Assembly (NCBI GenBank): GCA_964555565.1
Contig: CAZKTF010000046.1
Span: 1-18,966, forward strand
From: CAZKTF01 sp964555565
Lineage (GTDB): Bacteria; Planctomycetota; JAJSAM01; JAKLKS01
DNA length: 18,966 nt
Reading direction: 5' to 3'
Shown here: positions 1 through 6,737 of the stretch, piece by piece
Layout: the number at the start of each line of letters is the position of its first letter
How positions within the stretch are numbered: the first letter of the stretch is position 1
Made by a program: the position numbers and the translations under genes
The notes under the pieces: generated by a model
Told to the model about the DNA's origin: nothing
Database searches by the model: none
The model's input: only the letters and a program-made list of their open reading frames with translations

Positions 1-1043
1 ATCCCCGGGGCGCGGAGCGCGCGCACGGCGGCCCGCACCGAGGCCCCGTTGTGCGCCCCGTCGAGGACGACCAGCGGCCGCCTCCGGACGACCTCGAGCC
101 GCGCCGGGACCCGGAGCCGCGCGAGCCCGCGGCGCACCGCCCCCGCGTCCACGGGGACGAGACCGCGCCGGGCGAGGTCGAGCAGCGCCGCCGCGGCGAG
201 CCCCGCGTTGCGGGCCTGGTGGGCGCCGAGCATCGGCAGGCCAAGGCCCGCGAGGAGCGCCCCCCCCGGCGCCACGAGGTCGAAGGTCGTTTCCGGGCCC
301 GCGTCGCCGAGCGCCGTGCGCGCCCCCTCCACGCGGAACTCCCTCCCCTCCACGAGGAGCGGGGCCCCGGCGCGCCGGCAGGCGGCGGCCACGACGCGGC
401 CCGCGGGGGAGGACGGGGGCACCGCCGAGAGGAAGGGGACCCCGCGCGCGGCCGCGGCCGCCTTCTCCGCGGCGATCCGGGCGGTGGTGCGCCCGAGCTG
501 GAGGGTGTGGTCGAGGGAGATCCCCGTGAGGAGTACCGCGTCCCGGCGCGCGGCGGTCGTGGCGTCCAGGCGCCCCCCCATCCCCGCCTCGAGGACCACG
601 GCACCGGCCCCCCCCTCCTCGAACAGGAGGAGCGCCGCCGCCGTCATCACTTCGAAGAAGGTGGGCCGCTCCGCCCCCGCGCGCGCCAGGGCGAGCGGGA
701 GGACCCGGTCCACCGCCCGGGCGAAGGCGCGCCCCGGGACCGGCCGGCCCCCGAGGAGGATCCGCTCCGAGGGGTGCTCCAGGTGGGGGGAGGTGTAGAG
801 CCCGGCCCGGACCCCGGCGGCCCCGAGGATCGCGGCCGCCGCCGCGGCGCAGGTCCCCTTCCCCTTGCTGCCCACCACCTGGAGCGTGGGGAGCCGGCGC
901 GCCGGGCGGCCGAGGGCGTCGAGCAGGGCGTGGACGCGCGAGAGCCCGTAGGTCCGCGCGTCGTAGCGGACCGTGGCCATGGTCTCGTAGTCGGTCAGTC
1001 CCGCCAGGCGGCGAAAGGCGCGGTCGAAGGCGCTTATGGACAC
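1..1043 (-). CDS. folC: Bifunctional folylpolyglutamate/dihydrofolate synthase, 3' end cut by window
   Basis: This ATP-dependent ligase adds glutamate to folates, and in many bacteria also to dihydropteroate, in the cytoplasm. About 347 codons are visible; the C-terminal end lies beyond position 1. Visible motifs, with approximate residues, are the P-loop VGSKGKGT (57-64), YTSPHL (84-89), the Mur-ligase-like EAGMGGRLDATT (153-164), ISLDH followed by an EKA segment (176-195), LPMLGAHQARN (270-280), VPARLEVV (about 313) and LDGAHN (about 328-333). These are the order and sequences expected of FolC. The start is the GTG at 1043, the first start codon after the in-frame TAG at 1055-1053. The internal ATG at 980 is less likely because conserved N-terminal sequence lies before it. 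The gene is divergent from the gene at 1126. A TAGCCT box 6 nt before the GTG suggests a leaderless transcript. Confidence 0.93.
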   Translation of the reverse strand, partial: MSISAFDRAFRRLAGLTDYETMATVRYDARTYGLSRVHALLDALGRPARRLPTLQVVGSKGKGTCAAAAAAILGAAGVRAGLYTSPHLEHPSERILLGGRPVPGRAFARAVDRVLPLALARAGAERPTFFEVMTAAALLLFEEGGAGAVVLEAGMGGRLDATTAARRDAVLLTGISLDHTLQLGRTTARIAAEKAAAAARGVPFLSAVPPSSPAGRVVAAACRRAGAPLLVEGREFRVEGARTALGDAGPETTFDLVAPGGALLAGLGLPMLGAHQARNAGLAAAALLDLARRGLVPVDAGAVRRGLARLRVPARLEVVRRRPLVVLDGAHNGASVRAAVRALRAPG

Positions 1044-1049
1044 GGCGGG

Positions 1050-1055
1050 AGGCTA
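1050..1055 (-). promoter_or_regulatory. folC: Putative -10 box of folC (TAGCCT), leaderless arrangement
   Basis: TAGCCT lies 6 nt before the GTG start and there is no Shine-Dalgarno sequence in between. It matches the TANNNT spacing seen at four other genes in this window. The TAG of the box is also the in-frame stop that limits the ORF. This rests on pattern only. Confidence 0.4.
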
Positions 1056-1078
1056 CCTGCCCCGCAAACCCGCCGTGC

Positions 1079-1084
1079 TAGGAT
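1079..1084 (+). promoter_or_regulatory. Putative -10 box (TAGGAT) for the 1126 gene and aroB
   Basis: TAGGAT stands out in a GC-rich 82-bp divergent intergenic region. It would give a leader of roughly 35 nt before the ATG at 1126, which has its own GGAG ribosome site (1115-1118). The same TAGGATCCG string appears before the thioesterase gene at 7077. This rests on pattern only. Confidence 0.35.
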
Positions 1085-1125
1085 CCGTTCCCGATCCCGT
1101 GGGCGCCGCCCCGCGGAGTCCTCCC

Positions 1126-2661
1126 ATGTCCTTCCCCTCCTTCTTCCCCGAGCCTCCCGGCCTGCCGGGTCCCCCCGGCGGGAAGGGCCCGGGCGGGCGC
1201 CCCCGGCCGGGCGTGTCCAACGCGGAGAAGGGCCGCCTGGTCATGATGTCCGTGGCCCTCCTCCTCGTCCTCGGCTTCGGCGCCCTCACCGTCATGAACC
1301 TCAAGGGGGGGGCCCGCGCGCCCGCACCCGGCGGGGAAGGCGCCCCCGGGGAGAGGGCGCTGCCGGCGAAGCCGGTGGAGATCACGGTCACGCCGCTGTT
1401 CCCCTCCGAGGAGGCGGAGGAGGTCGAGACCCGGATCCGGGAGGACATGGCGAAGTTCAAGGGGATCGTGGACGGGCAGCCCATCCCGGACCCGGAGCCC
1501 TACGAGTACCTCCTCGACGAGGTCACCAAGAACTACCGCGTCATCAACCTCCTGCCCGCGGGCTTCGCGCGCGACCCGGACCCGAAGCGGTTCCAGGACG
1601 ACCCGGGGGCCCAGCGCGGGAGGCTGGTCCTCGTCTCCGGGGAGCTCCTCTCGCTGCGCTCCGCGCCCTACGAGGGGGCGAACCGCCTGGTGGACGAGGT
1701 GCGCTTGGGGGTCGTGCGCACCGCGGGGGGGGTCCTCTGGTCCTTCACCCAGCCCGTCCCCAACCGCCGCGACCCGAACCCCGTGCAGCCCGGGGAGGGC
1801 TGGGTCCGCGTGCGGGGGGTCTTCTACAAGGCCTGGGACGAGCCGGACCCCGCGGAAGCGATGGCCCCGCGCCGCACGCTCCACCTCGTCCTCCAGCACC
1901 CGGTCGAGAGGGACTTCCCGCCCGTGGCGCACCGGGAGATCGACCCGGCCTGGCTCGAGATGGTGGCGGACGGGACCGAGGAGGAGATGTGGGACCGGAC
2001 CTACCCGGCGCTCTACCACCTGCTCAACTTCGTCCACAACCTCGGCGAGGAGGGCTTCGAGCGCTGGGGGAAGGAGCAGCAGGCCCGGTTCCCCGGCGAG
2101 CGCTACTGGCCGCCCCCGTCGTTCACGAACAAGGGGCCGGAACTCGTCAAGGGTAGCCAGGTTTGGCGTTTCCGGCCCGTCTCCTTCACGGGCATCCTCA
2201 AGAAGCCGGCCCGGGTCCTGGAGCTCCAGCCCAACCCGGGCAACGTGGAGGACCTCTACCAGGCGTTCCTCATCGCGGACGACCTCCGGCCGGTCTGGTT
2301 CTACTCGACGCGCTCCTTCGTGGACCTCGGGTTCCGCGAGGACGAACGGGTGCGGGTGGAGGGGATCTATCTCCGCCGGATGCGGTACCAGACCCGCTCG
2401 GCGACCGGGAAGCCGGACATCGCCCCGGTGGTCGTCGCGGCGCGCGTCGTGCGGGCCGAGTTCCCTCCCGGGGGACCGTCGCGCGACCTGATCTTCATCG
2501 TGGGGGGGCTCGCGCTCCTGCTCCTCGTCATGCTGACCATCGTCCTGGCGCAGGGCCGGTGGGAGGACCGGCGGCCCCTCCTCAAGCGGAGGGAGCCGCT
2601 CCTGCGCGGGGCCGCGCCGGGGGCCAGGCCGGCGGAGGGCGGCCCGGGGGACGCGCCGTGA
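1126..2661 (+). CDS. Two-span membrane protein with a duplicated beta-rich (OB-like) domain, function unknown
   Basis: I do not recognise a named family. The 511-residue product has a Pro/Gly-rich cytoplasmic N-terminus (1-35), a membrane helix (about 37-59), a long hydrophilic region, a second membrane helix (about 454-476) and a basic tail ending in Pro/Gly-rich sequence. The region between the helices appears to hold two copies of one module, at about residues 164-266 and 345-448. Each begins with a short strand leading to a Gly (VLVSGELL; SFTGILK), passes through an aromatic-rich strand (LWSFTQP; VWFYSTR), then a V-R-V-x-G-x-(F/I)-Y strand (WVRVRGVFYKAW; RVRVEGIYLRRM), and closes with V-x-R-x-F-P-P (VERDFPP; VRAEFPP). 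This alternating pattern suggests small beta barrels outside the membrane. The ATG at 1126 was chosen for its GGAG site and because the upstream in-frame extension is unlike protein. aroB follows after 16 bp, so the two are probably co-transcribed. Confidence 0.8.
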   Translation: MSFPSFFPEPPGLPGPPGGKGPGGRPRPGVSNAEKGRLVMMSVALLLVLGFGALTVMNLKGGARAPAPGGEGAPGERALPAKPVEITVTPLFPSEEAEEVETRIREDMAKFKGIVDGQPIPDPEPYEYLLDEVTKNYRVINLLPAGFARDPDPKRFQDDPGAQRGRLVLVSGELLSLRSAPYEGANRLVDEVRLGVVRTAGGVLWSFTQPVPNRRDPNPVQPGEGWVRVRGVFYKAWDEPDPAEAMAPRRTLHLVLQHPVERDFPPVAHREIDPAWLEMVADGTEEEMWDRTYPALYHLLNFVHNLGEEGFERWGKEQQARFPGERYWPPPSFTNKGPELVKGSQVWRFRPVSFTGILKKPARVLELQPNPGNVEDLYQAFLIADDLRPVWFYSTRSFVDLGFREDERVRVEGIYLRRMRYQTRSATGKPDIAPVVVAARVVRAEFPPGGPSRDLIFIVGGLALLLLVMLTIVLAQGRWEDRRPLLKRREPLLRGAAPGARPAEGGPGDAP

Positions 2662-2677
2662 GCGGCGCCCCGAGGGC

Positions 2678-3772
2678 ATGACGCCTCCGGGGCGGAGCCG
2701 CCTCGTCTTCGGCGCGGGGGTCCTCGGGCGGCTGGGCACCGAGGCGGCCCGGTTCTTCCGGCCCGGCCCCTGCCTCCTCGTCACCGATCGGACCGTGGCG
2801 CGCCTTTACGGGGGCGCCGCGGAGCGGGCGCTCCGCGCGGCGGGGTTCCGGCCCCGCCGCCTCGTCCTCCCCCCCGGCGAGGGCTCGAAGGACCTGGCCG
2901 GCCTGGCCCGGGTCCTCGGCGCGCTCGCCCGGATGGGGGCCGACCGGGGCACCCCGGTCGTCGCGCTCGGGGGAGGGGTCGTCACCGACCTCGCGGGCTT
3001 CGGCGCGGCGGTCTACGCCCGCGGGGTCCCCTGGGTCGCCGTCCCGACCACGCTCCTCGGGATGGTCGATGCGGCGGTGGGGGGGAAGACGGGGATCGAT
3101 CTCCCCGAGGGGAAGAACCTGGCCGGCGCCTTCCACGCGCCGCGCCTGGTCCTCGCCGACGCGGAGGTCCTGCGGACGCTCCCGCGCCGCCACCTGCGCA
3201 ACGGTCTCGCCGAGGTCGCCAAGGCGGCGCTCCTGGACGGGCTCGTCCCGGGCCTGGCGCGCCTCGGCCGCCTGGAGGGGCTCGAGGGCGACCCCCGGGG
3301 CCTGGCGGCCGCGGCGGCCTCGGCGGCGAGGCGCAAGGCGTCGATCGTCGCCCGGGACCCGCTCGACCTCTCCGGGGAGAGGGCGCTCCTCAACCTGGGC
3401 CACACCGCGGGCCACGCGCTGGAGGCCGCCGCGGGGTTCTCCCGGCGGCTCCTCCACGGGGAGGCGGTCGCCGTGGGCCTGGTCGTGGCCGCCCGGTTGG
3501 CCGAGCGGAGGGGGCTGCTGGCCGGGGGCGAGGCGGAGGCGCTGGCCGCGGCGCTCCGCCGGCTCCACCTCCCGGTGCGCCCCCCGCGCGGCTTTCCCGT
3601 TCGGCGTGCGCTCGGCTTCCTCGGCGTGGACAAGAAGCGGATCGGTGGGAGGCTCTGCGTGGTGCTGCCGCGCTCGCGCGCCAGGGCGCTGGTCGTGGCC
3701 GTCACTCAAGAAGAAATGGCGAACGCGCTAGGGGTCAGACCCCTCGCTCACAGCGCAAGTCGTTCTCGATGA
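2678..3772 (+). CDS. aroB: 3-dehydroquinate synthase
   Basis: AroB converts DAHP to 3-dehydroquinate, the second step of the shikimate pathway, using NAD+ and a divalent metal. The 364-residue protein has normal family length. Visible signatures are GEGSK (67-71), the NAD-binding GGGVVTDLAGF (98-108), PTTLLGMVDAAVGGKTGID (123-141) and KNLAGAFHAP (146-155). The expected metal ligands are E179 in GLAEVAKAAL, H242 in LGHTAGHALE and H260 in LLHGEAVAVG, followed by VDKK near 318. It begins 16 bp after the preceding gene, with GAGGG almost touching the ATG, so the ribosome site is weak and coupling to the upstream gene is likely. The last residues (GVRPLAHSASRSR) are encoded across a perfect palindrome (AGGGGTCAGACCCCT), so the C-terminus may have been extended by a repeat insertion. 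Confidence 0.96.
   Translation: MTPPGRSRLVFGAGVLGRLGTEAARFFRPGPCLLVTDRTVARLYGGAAERALRAAGFRPRRLVLPPGEGSKDLAGLARVLGALARMGADRGTPVVALGGGVVTDLAGFGAAVYARGVPWVAVPTTLLGMVDAAVGGKTGIDLPEGKNLAGAFHAPRLVLADAEVLRTLPRRHLRNGLAEVAKAALLDGLVPGLARLGRLEGLEGDPRGLAAAAASAARRKASIVARDPLDLSGERALLNLGHTAGHALEAAAGFSRRLLHGEAVAVGLVVAARLAERRGLLAGGEAEALAAALRRLHLPVRPPRGFPVRRALGFLGVDKKRIGGRLCVVLPRSRARALVVAVTQEEMANALGVRPLAHSASRSR
3730..3744. repeat. Palindrome AGGGGTCAGACCCCT at the aroB 3' end, possible REP-like unit
   Basis: The two 6-bp arms (AGGGGT and ACCCCT) are perfectly complementary around CAG. The palindrome lies inside the final codons of aroB. From general experience, the GGGGTCAGACCCC string recurs as an intergenic palindrome near REP-associated transposases in some GC-rich genomes. 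No transposase gene is present here, and no second copy was seen in this window. Confidence 0.4.
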
Positions 3773-3832
3773 GAGGGTTGTGACGAGGGCGTTTGCAACT
3801 GGCGTGGGATTCGACGTCGCAGGAATTCTGCC

Positions 3833-3848
3833 CGGGCGGCCCCGCCCG
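3833..3848. terminator. GC-rich hairpin between convergent aroB and the STAS gene
   Basis: The arms CGGGCG (3833-3838) and CGCCCG (3843-3848) pair around a 4-nt loop, in the 110-bp gap between two convergent genes. No T-run follows on either strand, so it is at best a weak or factor-assisted terminator. Position and symmetry are the only support. The rest of the gap shows nothing else recognisable. Confidence 0.25.
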
Positions 3849-3882
3849 TACCCGGGGTGCGGGACCGTGCCTCGGGGATCGC

Positions 3883-4707
3883 CTAGACCTGCTCCCCGGC
3901 CTTGCCGAGTTCGGCGCGGAAGCGCTTGAGGTCGGCCACCAGGCCCGAGAGCGCCGAGCGGTCCTCGGGCTTCACGCCCGCGTAGTCCACGTGGACGGTG
4001 GCGGCGGTCTTGCCGTCCTCGTTGGGGGCCTTGGTGACGCGCGTGACGAGGGAGGCCATCTCGAAGTAGTAGGACTTCAGCGCGAAGGGCTGGCGGAACT
4101 TCAGCCGCAGGCGCGTCCCCGGGTGGATGGCCGCGTCGAAGTTCTCCGACGAGATCGGGACCAGGTGCTTCGGCCCCGGCGCCGGGATCTCCCACGTGAA
4201 CAGGAGGCCGTTCTCCTGGAGTTGGTCGATCCGGCCCACCTGCTGGGTCTGCCCGAAGAGGTCCTTGCCCGCCTCGTCGATGACCTTGAAGAGGGCCGCG
4301 TTCGCCCCCGAGAGCTTCTCGTCCCTCTCCGCGTCGGCGGACGAGATCTTCACGGAGGCGATCTCGCCCGGCCGCTTGAAGGAGAGGACCCCGTCCTCGT
4401 CGTTCTCGTAGATCCGGAAGACCTCCTGGAGCCCCAGCGTCACCAGCGTCTTCTTGATGAACTTGGAAGGGGCGACGAGCGCGAGGTCCCCGCCGAGCTC
4501 CATGGCCCTCTTCTTCGTCTTGAGGAGGTACCCCAGCGCGCTCGAGTTGATGAAGGTGAGGAGGCGGAGGTTGAAGACGAGCCTGGTGTCCCCGCCCTCG
4601 AGGATGGCGTCGATCTTGGACGAGAAGGTGGGGAGGTTGAAGGCGTCGAACTCCCCGATGAACTGCAGGATCGTGACGTCGTCCCAGCGCTTCCGTTCGA
4701 CCTTCAT
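3883..4707 (-). CDS. STAS-domain protein with a PilZ-like C-terminal half
   Basis: The 274-residue soluble protein has an N-terminal STAS (anti-sigma-factor antagonist) domain at about residues 1-107. Its conserved loop reads FINSSALGYL (53-62), with S55 or S56 at the position phosphorylated in SpoIIAA-like proteins. The second half, about residues 150-265, contains VGRIDQLQENGLLFTW, HPGTRLRLKF and a final helix. This resembles the PilZ beta barrel, but the diagnostic RxxxR and D/NxSxxG c-di-GMP residues are not clear, so nucleotide binding cannot be claimed. The likely role is protein-protein signalling in the cytoplasm; no cognate kinase or phosphatase is adjacent. The start at 4707 is supported by GGAGG about 10 nt upstream. 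The frame stays open far upstream, but that extension overlaps dprA antisense and is rejected. A TAGGAAT sequence (4768-4762) may be its -10 box. Confidence 0.82.
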   Translation of the reverse strand: MKVERKRWDDVTILQFIGEFDAFNLPTFSSKIDAILEGGDTRLVFNLRLLTFINSSALGYLLKTKKRAMELGGDLALVAPSKFIKKTLVTLGLQEVFRIYENDEDGVLSFKRPGEIASVKISSADAERDEKLSGANAALFKVIDEAGKDLFGQTQQVGRIDQLQENGLLFTWEIPAPGPKHLVPISSENFDAAIHPGTRLRLKFRQPFALKSYYFEMASLVTRVTKAPNEDGKTAATVHVDYAGVKPEDRSALSGLVADLKRFRAELGKAGEQV

Positions 4708-4761
4708 CTCCCGTCGCCTCCTTCCGCGAACACACCGACGCGCGCCCGCTCCAGTCCCGCC

Positions 4762-4768
4762 ATTCCTA
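4762..4768 (-). promoter_or_regulatory. Putative -10 box (TAGGAAT) of the STAS gene
   Basis: This short AT-rich patch lies in the 180-bp divergent region between the STAS gene and dprA. It would give a leader of about 50 nt that contains the GGAGG ribosome site. No clear -35 box and no equivalent box for dprA were seen. Confidence 0.3.
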
Positions 4769-4887
4769 CCACGCCCCCGATGGGCGTCTCCAGCAGAAAC
4801 GGGACTCCCCGCCCCTCGCCGTCCCTGCGGCGCCTCCCGGGGCGCCCGACCCGTCGCCCCGCGTAACCCACGGAGCGTCCTCGGGAT

Positions 4888-6012
4888 GTGGACCCGACGC
4901 GTCTCCTCCCCCTGCTGCGTCTCCTGCTCGTGCCCGGGATGGGCTCGGCGGCGGCGGCGCGTCTCCTTCGCCGCCACGGGGACGACCCGGCGCGGGTGCT
5001 CGCCGCCCGCCGGGAGTCGCTGGCCTGCATCCCGGGCGTGGGACCGGCGCTCGCCGACGCGGTGGCCGCCGCCGCACCCCCGCGGGAGGAGGCGGCGCGG
5101 GAGGCGGCCCGGGCGCGGGACCTGGGCATCGACCTCGTGGGCCCCGGCGACGCGGGCTACCCGGGCCCGCTGCTGCAGTCCTACGACCCCCCTCCCGTCC
5201 TCTACGCCCGGGGCCGATGGCTCCCCGGCGACGTCCTGGCCGCGGCCGTCGTCGGCGCGCGGCGGGCCACCCCCTACGGGGTCGTCCAGGCGGGGCGGTT
5301 CGCCCGGGGGATCGCCGCGGCCGGCGTGACCGTGGTGAGCGGCCTCGCGCGCGGGGTGGACACCGCCGCCCACGAGGGGGCCCTCTCCGTTGGGGGGGGG
5401 CGCACCGTCGCCGTGCTTGGGAGCGGGTTCTCCCGCCCCTACCCTGCGGAGAACGTCCCCCTGCTGGAGGCCGTCGCCGCCCGCGGCGTGGTCTTCTCCG
5501 AGTTCCCCCTCGACGCCCCGCCGCTCCCGCACCATTTCCCGCGCCGCAACCGCGTCCTCGCCGCGCTGGCCCTCGGGACCGTGGTCGTGGAGGCGGGGGA
5601 GCGCTCCGGCGCCCTCATCACGGCCTGGCTGGCGCTGGAGTGCGGCCGCGAGGTCATGGCCGTCCCCGGCCGCGTGGACTCCGAGGCCTCCCGGGGCTGC
5701 CACCGGCTGCTCCGCGAGGGGGCGGCGCTCGTGGAGACCCCCGCGGACGTGCTCGCCGCCCTGGGGCTCCCCGCAACGCCCGCGGCCGTCCCCCCGGCCC
5801 CCACGCGTCCCGGAGGAGGGCCGGAGGGGGGCGGGGGGGAGGAGGACGCCGTCCGCGTCCTCACGGCGCTCCGTCGCGGGGAGGTGCTCGACGCGGACGG
5901 GCTCACCCGCGCGACGGGACTCCCCGCTGCGGCGGTGCGCGCCGCGCTCGTGGACCTCGAGATCGAGGGCCGGGTCCGGGCCTTCCCGGGAGGGAGGTAC
6001 GCGCTGGCGTGA
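4888..6012 (+). CDS. dprA: DNA processing protein DprA/Smf
   Basis: DprA binds incoming single-stranded DNA during natural transformation and loads RecA. The 374-residue protein has all three usual parts. There is an N-terminal helix-hairpin-helix/SAM-like segment with LVPGMG and IPGVGPALA (14-55). A Rossmann-fold core carries GARRATPYG (123-131), SGLARGVDTAAHEGAL (151-166), VLGSGF and PYPAEN (176-189), SEFP (204-207), PRRNR (218-222), and VVEAGERSGALITA with VMAVPG. A C-terminal winged-helix domain spans about 320-374, after a Gly/Pro-rich linker. The start is the GTG at 4888. A GGAG lies 12 nt upstream, which is a poor distance; the ATG two bases earlier is out of frame. A run of nine G residues (5392-5400) encodes part of the core. 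The gene alone does not prove competence, because dprA is widely conserved. Confidence 0.95.
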   Translation: MDPTRLLPLLRLLLVPGMGSAAAARLLRRHGDDPARVLAARRESLACIPGVGPALADAVAAAAPPREEAAREAARARDLGIDLVGPGDAGYPGPLLQSYDPPPVLYARGRWLPGDVLAAAVVGARRATPYGVVQAGRFARGIAAAGVTVVSGLARGVDTAAHEGALSVGGGRTVAVLGSGFSRPYPAENVPLLEAVAARGVVFSEFPLDAPPLPHHFPRRNRVLAALALGTVVVEAGERSGALITAWLALECGREVMAVPGRVDSEASRGCHRLLREGAALVETPADVLAALGLPATPAAVPPAPTRPGGGPEGGGGEEDAVRVLTALRRGEVLDADGLTRATGLPAAAVRAALVDLEIEGRVRAFPGGRYALA

Positions 6013-6040
6013 GAAGCGGGCACCGTCCCCGCGGCCGCGG

Positions 6041-6229
6041 CTACCCCTGGTACAGGAGCAGCAGGGCCTGCAGGGCGGCGCACCCGAGGACGAGGCCGAC
6101 GACGACCTTCCCGGCCGTCCGCAGCGCCGCCTGCCGGATCGCCGGGAGGTCCTCGTGGCGCAGCGCCGCGAGCGTGATCCCGAGGACCAGGGACAGGGGG
6201 ACGAGCTCCAGCACGCGCCTGAGCAGCAT
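6041..6229 (-). CDS. Small two-helix membrane protein (62 aa), function unknown
   Basis: The 62-residue product reads as two hydrophobic helices, at about residues 8-23 (LVPLSLVLGITLAAL) and 41-60 (AGKVVVGLVLGCAALQALLL). They are separated by a charged loop, RHEDLPAIRQAALR. Its ATG overlaps the stop of the upstream DUF6677-like gene in a TGATG arrangement, so translation is probably coupled. An alternative GTG lies one codon earlier. The gene is convergent with dprA, with 28 bp between the stops. I do not recognise a family. The tight coupling suggests a partner of the upstream membrane protein, which is an inference. Confidence 0.7.
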   Translation of the reverse strand: MLLRRVLELVPLSLVLGITLAALRHEDLPAIRQAALRTAGKVVVGLVLGCAALQALLLLYQG

Positions 6230-6681
6230 CACGCCGGGTCCCCCACGGGGGCGGGGACGGGGGCGGGGGCGGGGGCCGCCCCGTCGCCGGGCGCCGGCGG
6301 AGCGCCCCCGATGTCCCTCCCCGCCCGCGTGCGCGCGGCGCGCGCCGCCGCGTCCAGGGCGACCACGAGGTTGAGGAGGGCCGGGACCACCGTGTAGAGC
6401 GTGGCGCTCTCCATCTCCGCGACCGTCGCGTCCGGGGCGGCCCCGCCCGACGCGAGGAAGGCCGCCGCCGCGGGGAGCCCCGCCCCCGCCTGGAGGACCA
6501 GGAACTCCGGCCGCGCGGAGGTCACGGCACGCCCGCGCCCGAAGAGGACGCCCGCCGCGAAGCACGCCGTCAGGGTGACGAGCAGCACCGTGCCCTGGGC
6601 CCTTCGGCCGAGGTACAGGTGGCCGCCCCCCGGGACGAGCCAGCCGAGCAGCCAGGCCGTCGCGGGATGCCGGGCGGTCAC
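6229..6681 (-). CDS. DUF6677-like membrane protein
   Basis: The 150-residue integral membrane protein has four hydrophobic stretches. The first contains WLVPGGGHLYLGRRAQG (about 14-30), the hallmark of TM2/DUF6677-like proteins. The last contains LLNLVVALDAAARA, which matches the LLNLLVxLDAxxRA ending I associate with DUF6677, and is preceded by an acidic-start segment (EMESATLYTVV). The function of the family is unknown. The C-terminal tail is Pro/Ala-rich (PAPAPVPAP) and encoded by a G-run tract. I chose the GTG at 6681, because conserved sequence begins right after it and a TACAGT box lies 7 nt upstream. A TTG at 6717 would add 12 residues across that box. It is translationally coupled to the 62-residue gene downstream. 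Confidence 0.78.
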   Translation of the reverse strand: MTARHPATAWLLGWLVPGGGHLYLGRRAQGTVLLVTLTACFAAGVLFGRGRAVTSARPEFLVLQAGAGLPAAAAFLASGGAAPDATVAEMESATLYTVVPALLNLVVALDAAARAARTRAGRDIGGAPPAPGDGAAPAPAPVPAPVGDPA

Positions 6682-6688
6682 GGGGGAG

Positions 6689-6694
6689 ACTGTA
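6689..6694 (-). promoter_or_regulatory. Putative -10 box (TACAGT) of the DUF6677-like gene, leaderless arrangement
   Basis: TACAGT lies exactly 7 nt before the GTG at 6681, with only CTCCCCC between them and no ribosome site. The spacing matches that at the thioesterase gene and at priA. The inverted-repeat element begins about 44 bp upstream. Confidence 0.45.
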
Positions 6695-6737
6695 GGTGGG
6701 AGGGCGCGGTCGCCCAAGGACTGCGGCCTCCGACCTC

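Noticed and set aside
51..2156. 701-codon plus-strand open frame
   Set aside because: It is antisense to folC and overlaps the membrane protein gene in another frame. Its Arg/Pro/Gly-rich translation is typical of shadow frames in GC-rich DNA, while folC motifs are clear on the opposite strand.
1078..2784. 568-codon minus-strand open frame
   Set aside because: It lies antisense to the 1126-2661 gene and has a low-complexity composition without domains. The plus-strand gene has a ribosome site, membrane helices and good linkage to aroB.
4708..5703. N-terminal extension of the STAS gene frame to about 606 codons
   Set aside because: The extension is Arg/Gly/Pro-rich and antisense to dprA. The STAS domain begins at 4707 right after a good GGAGG site.
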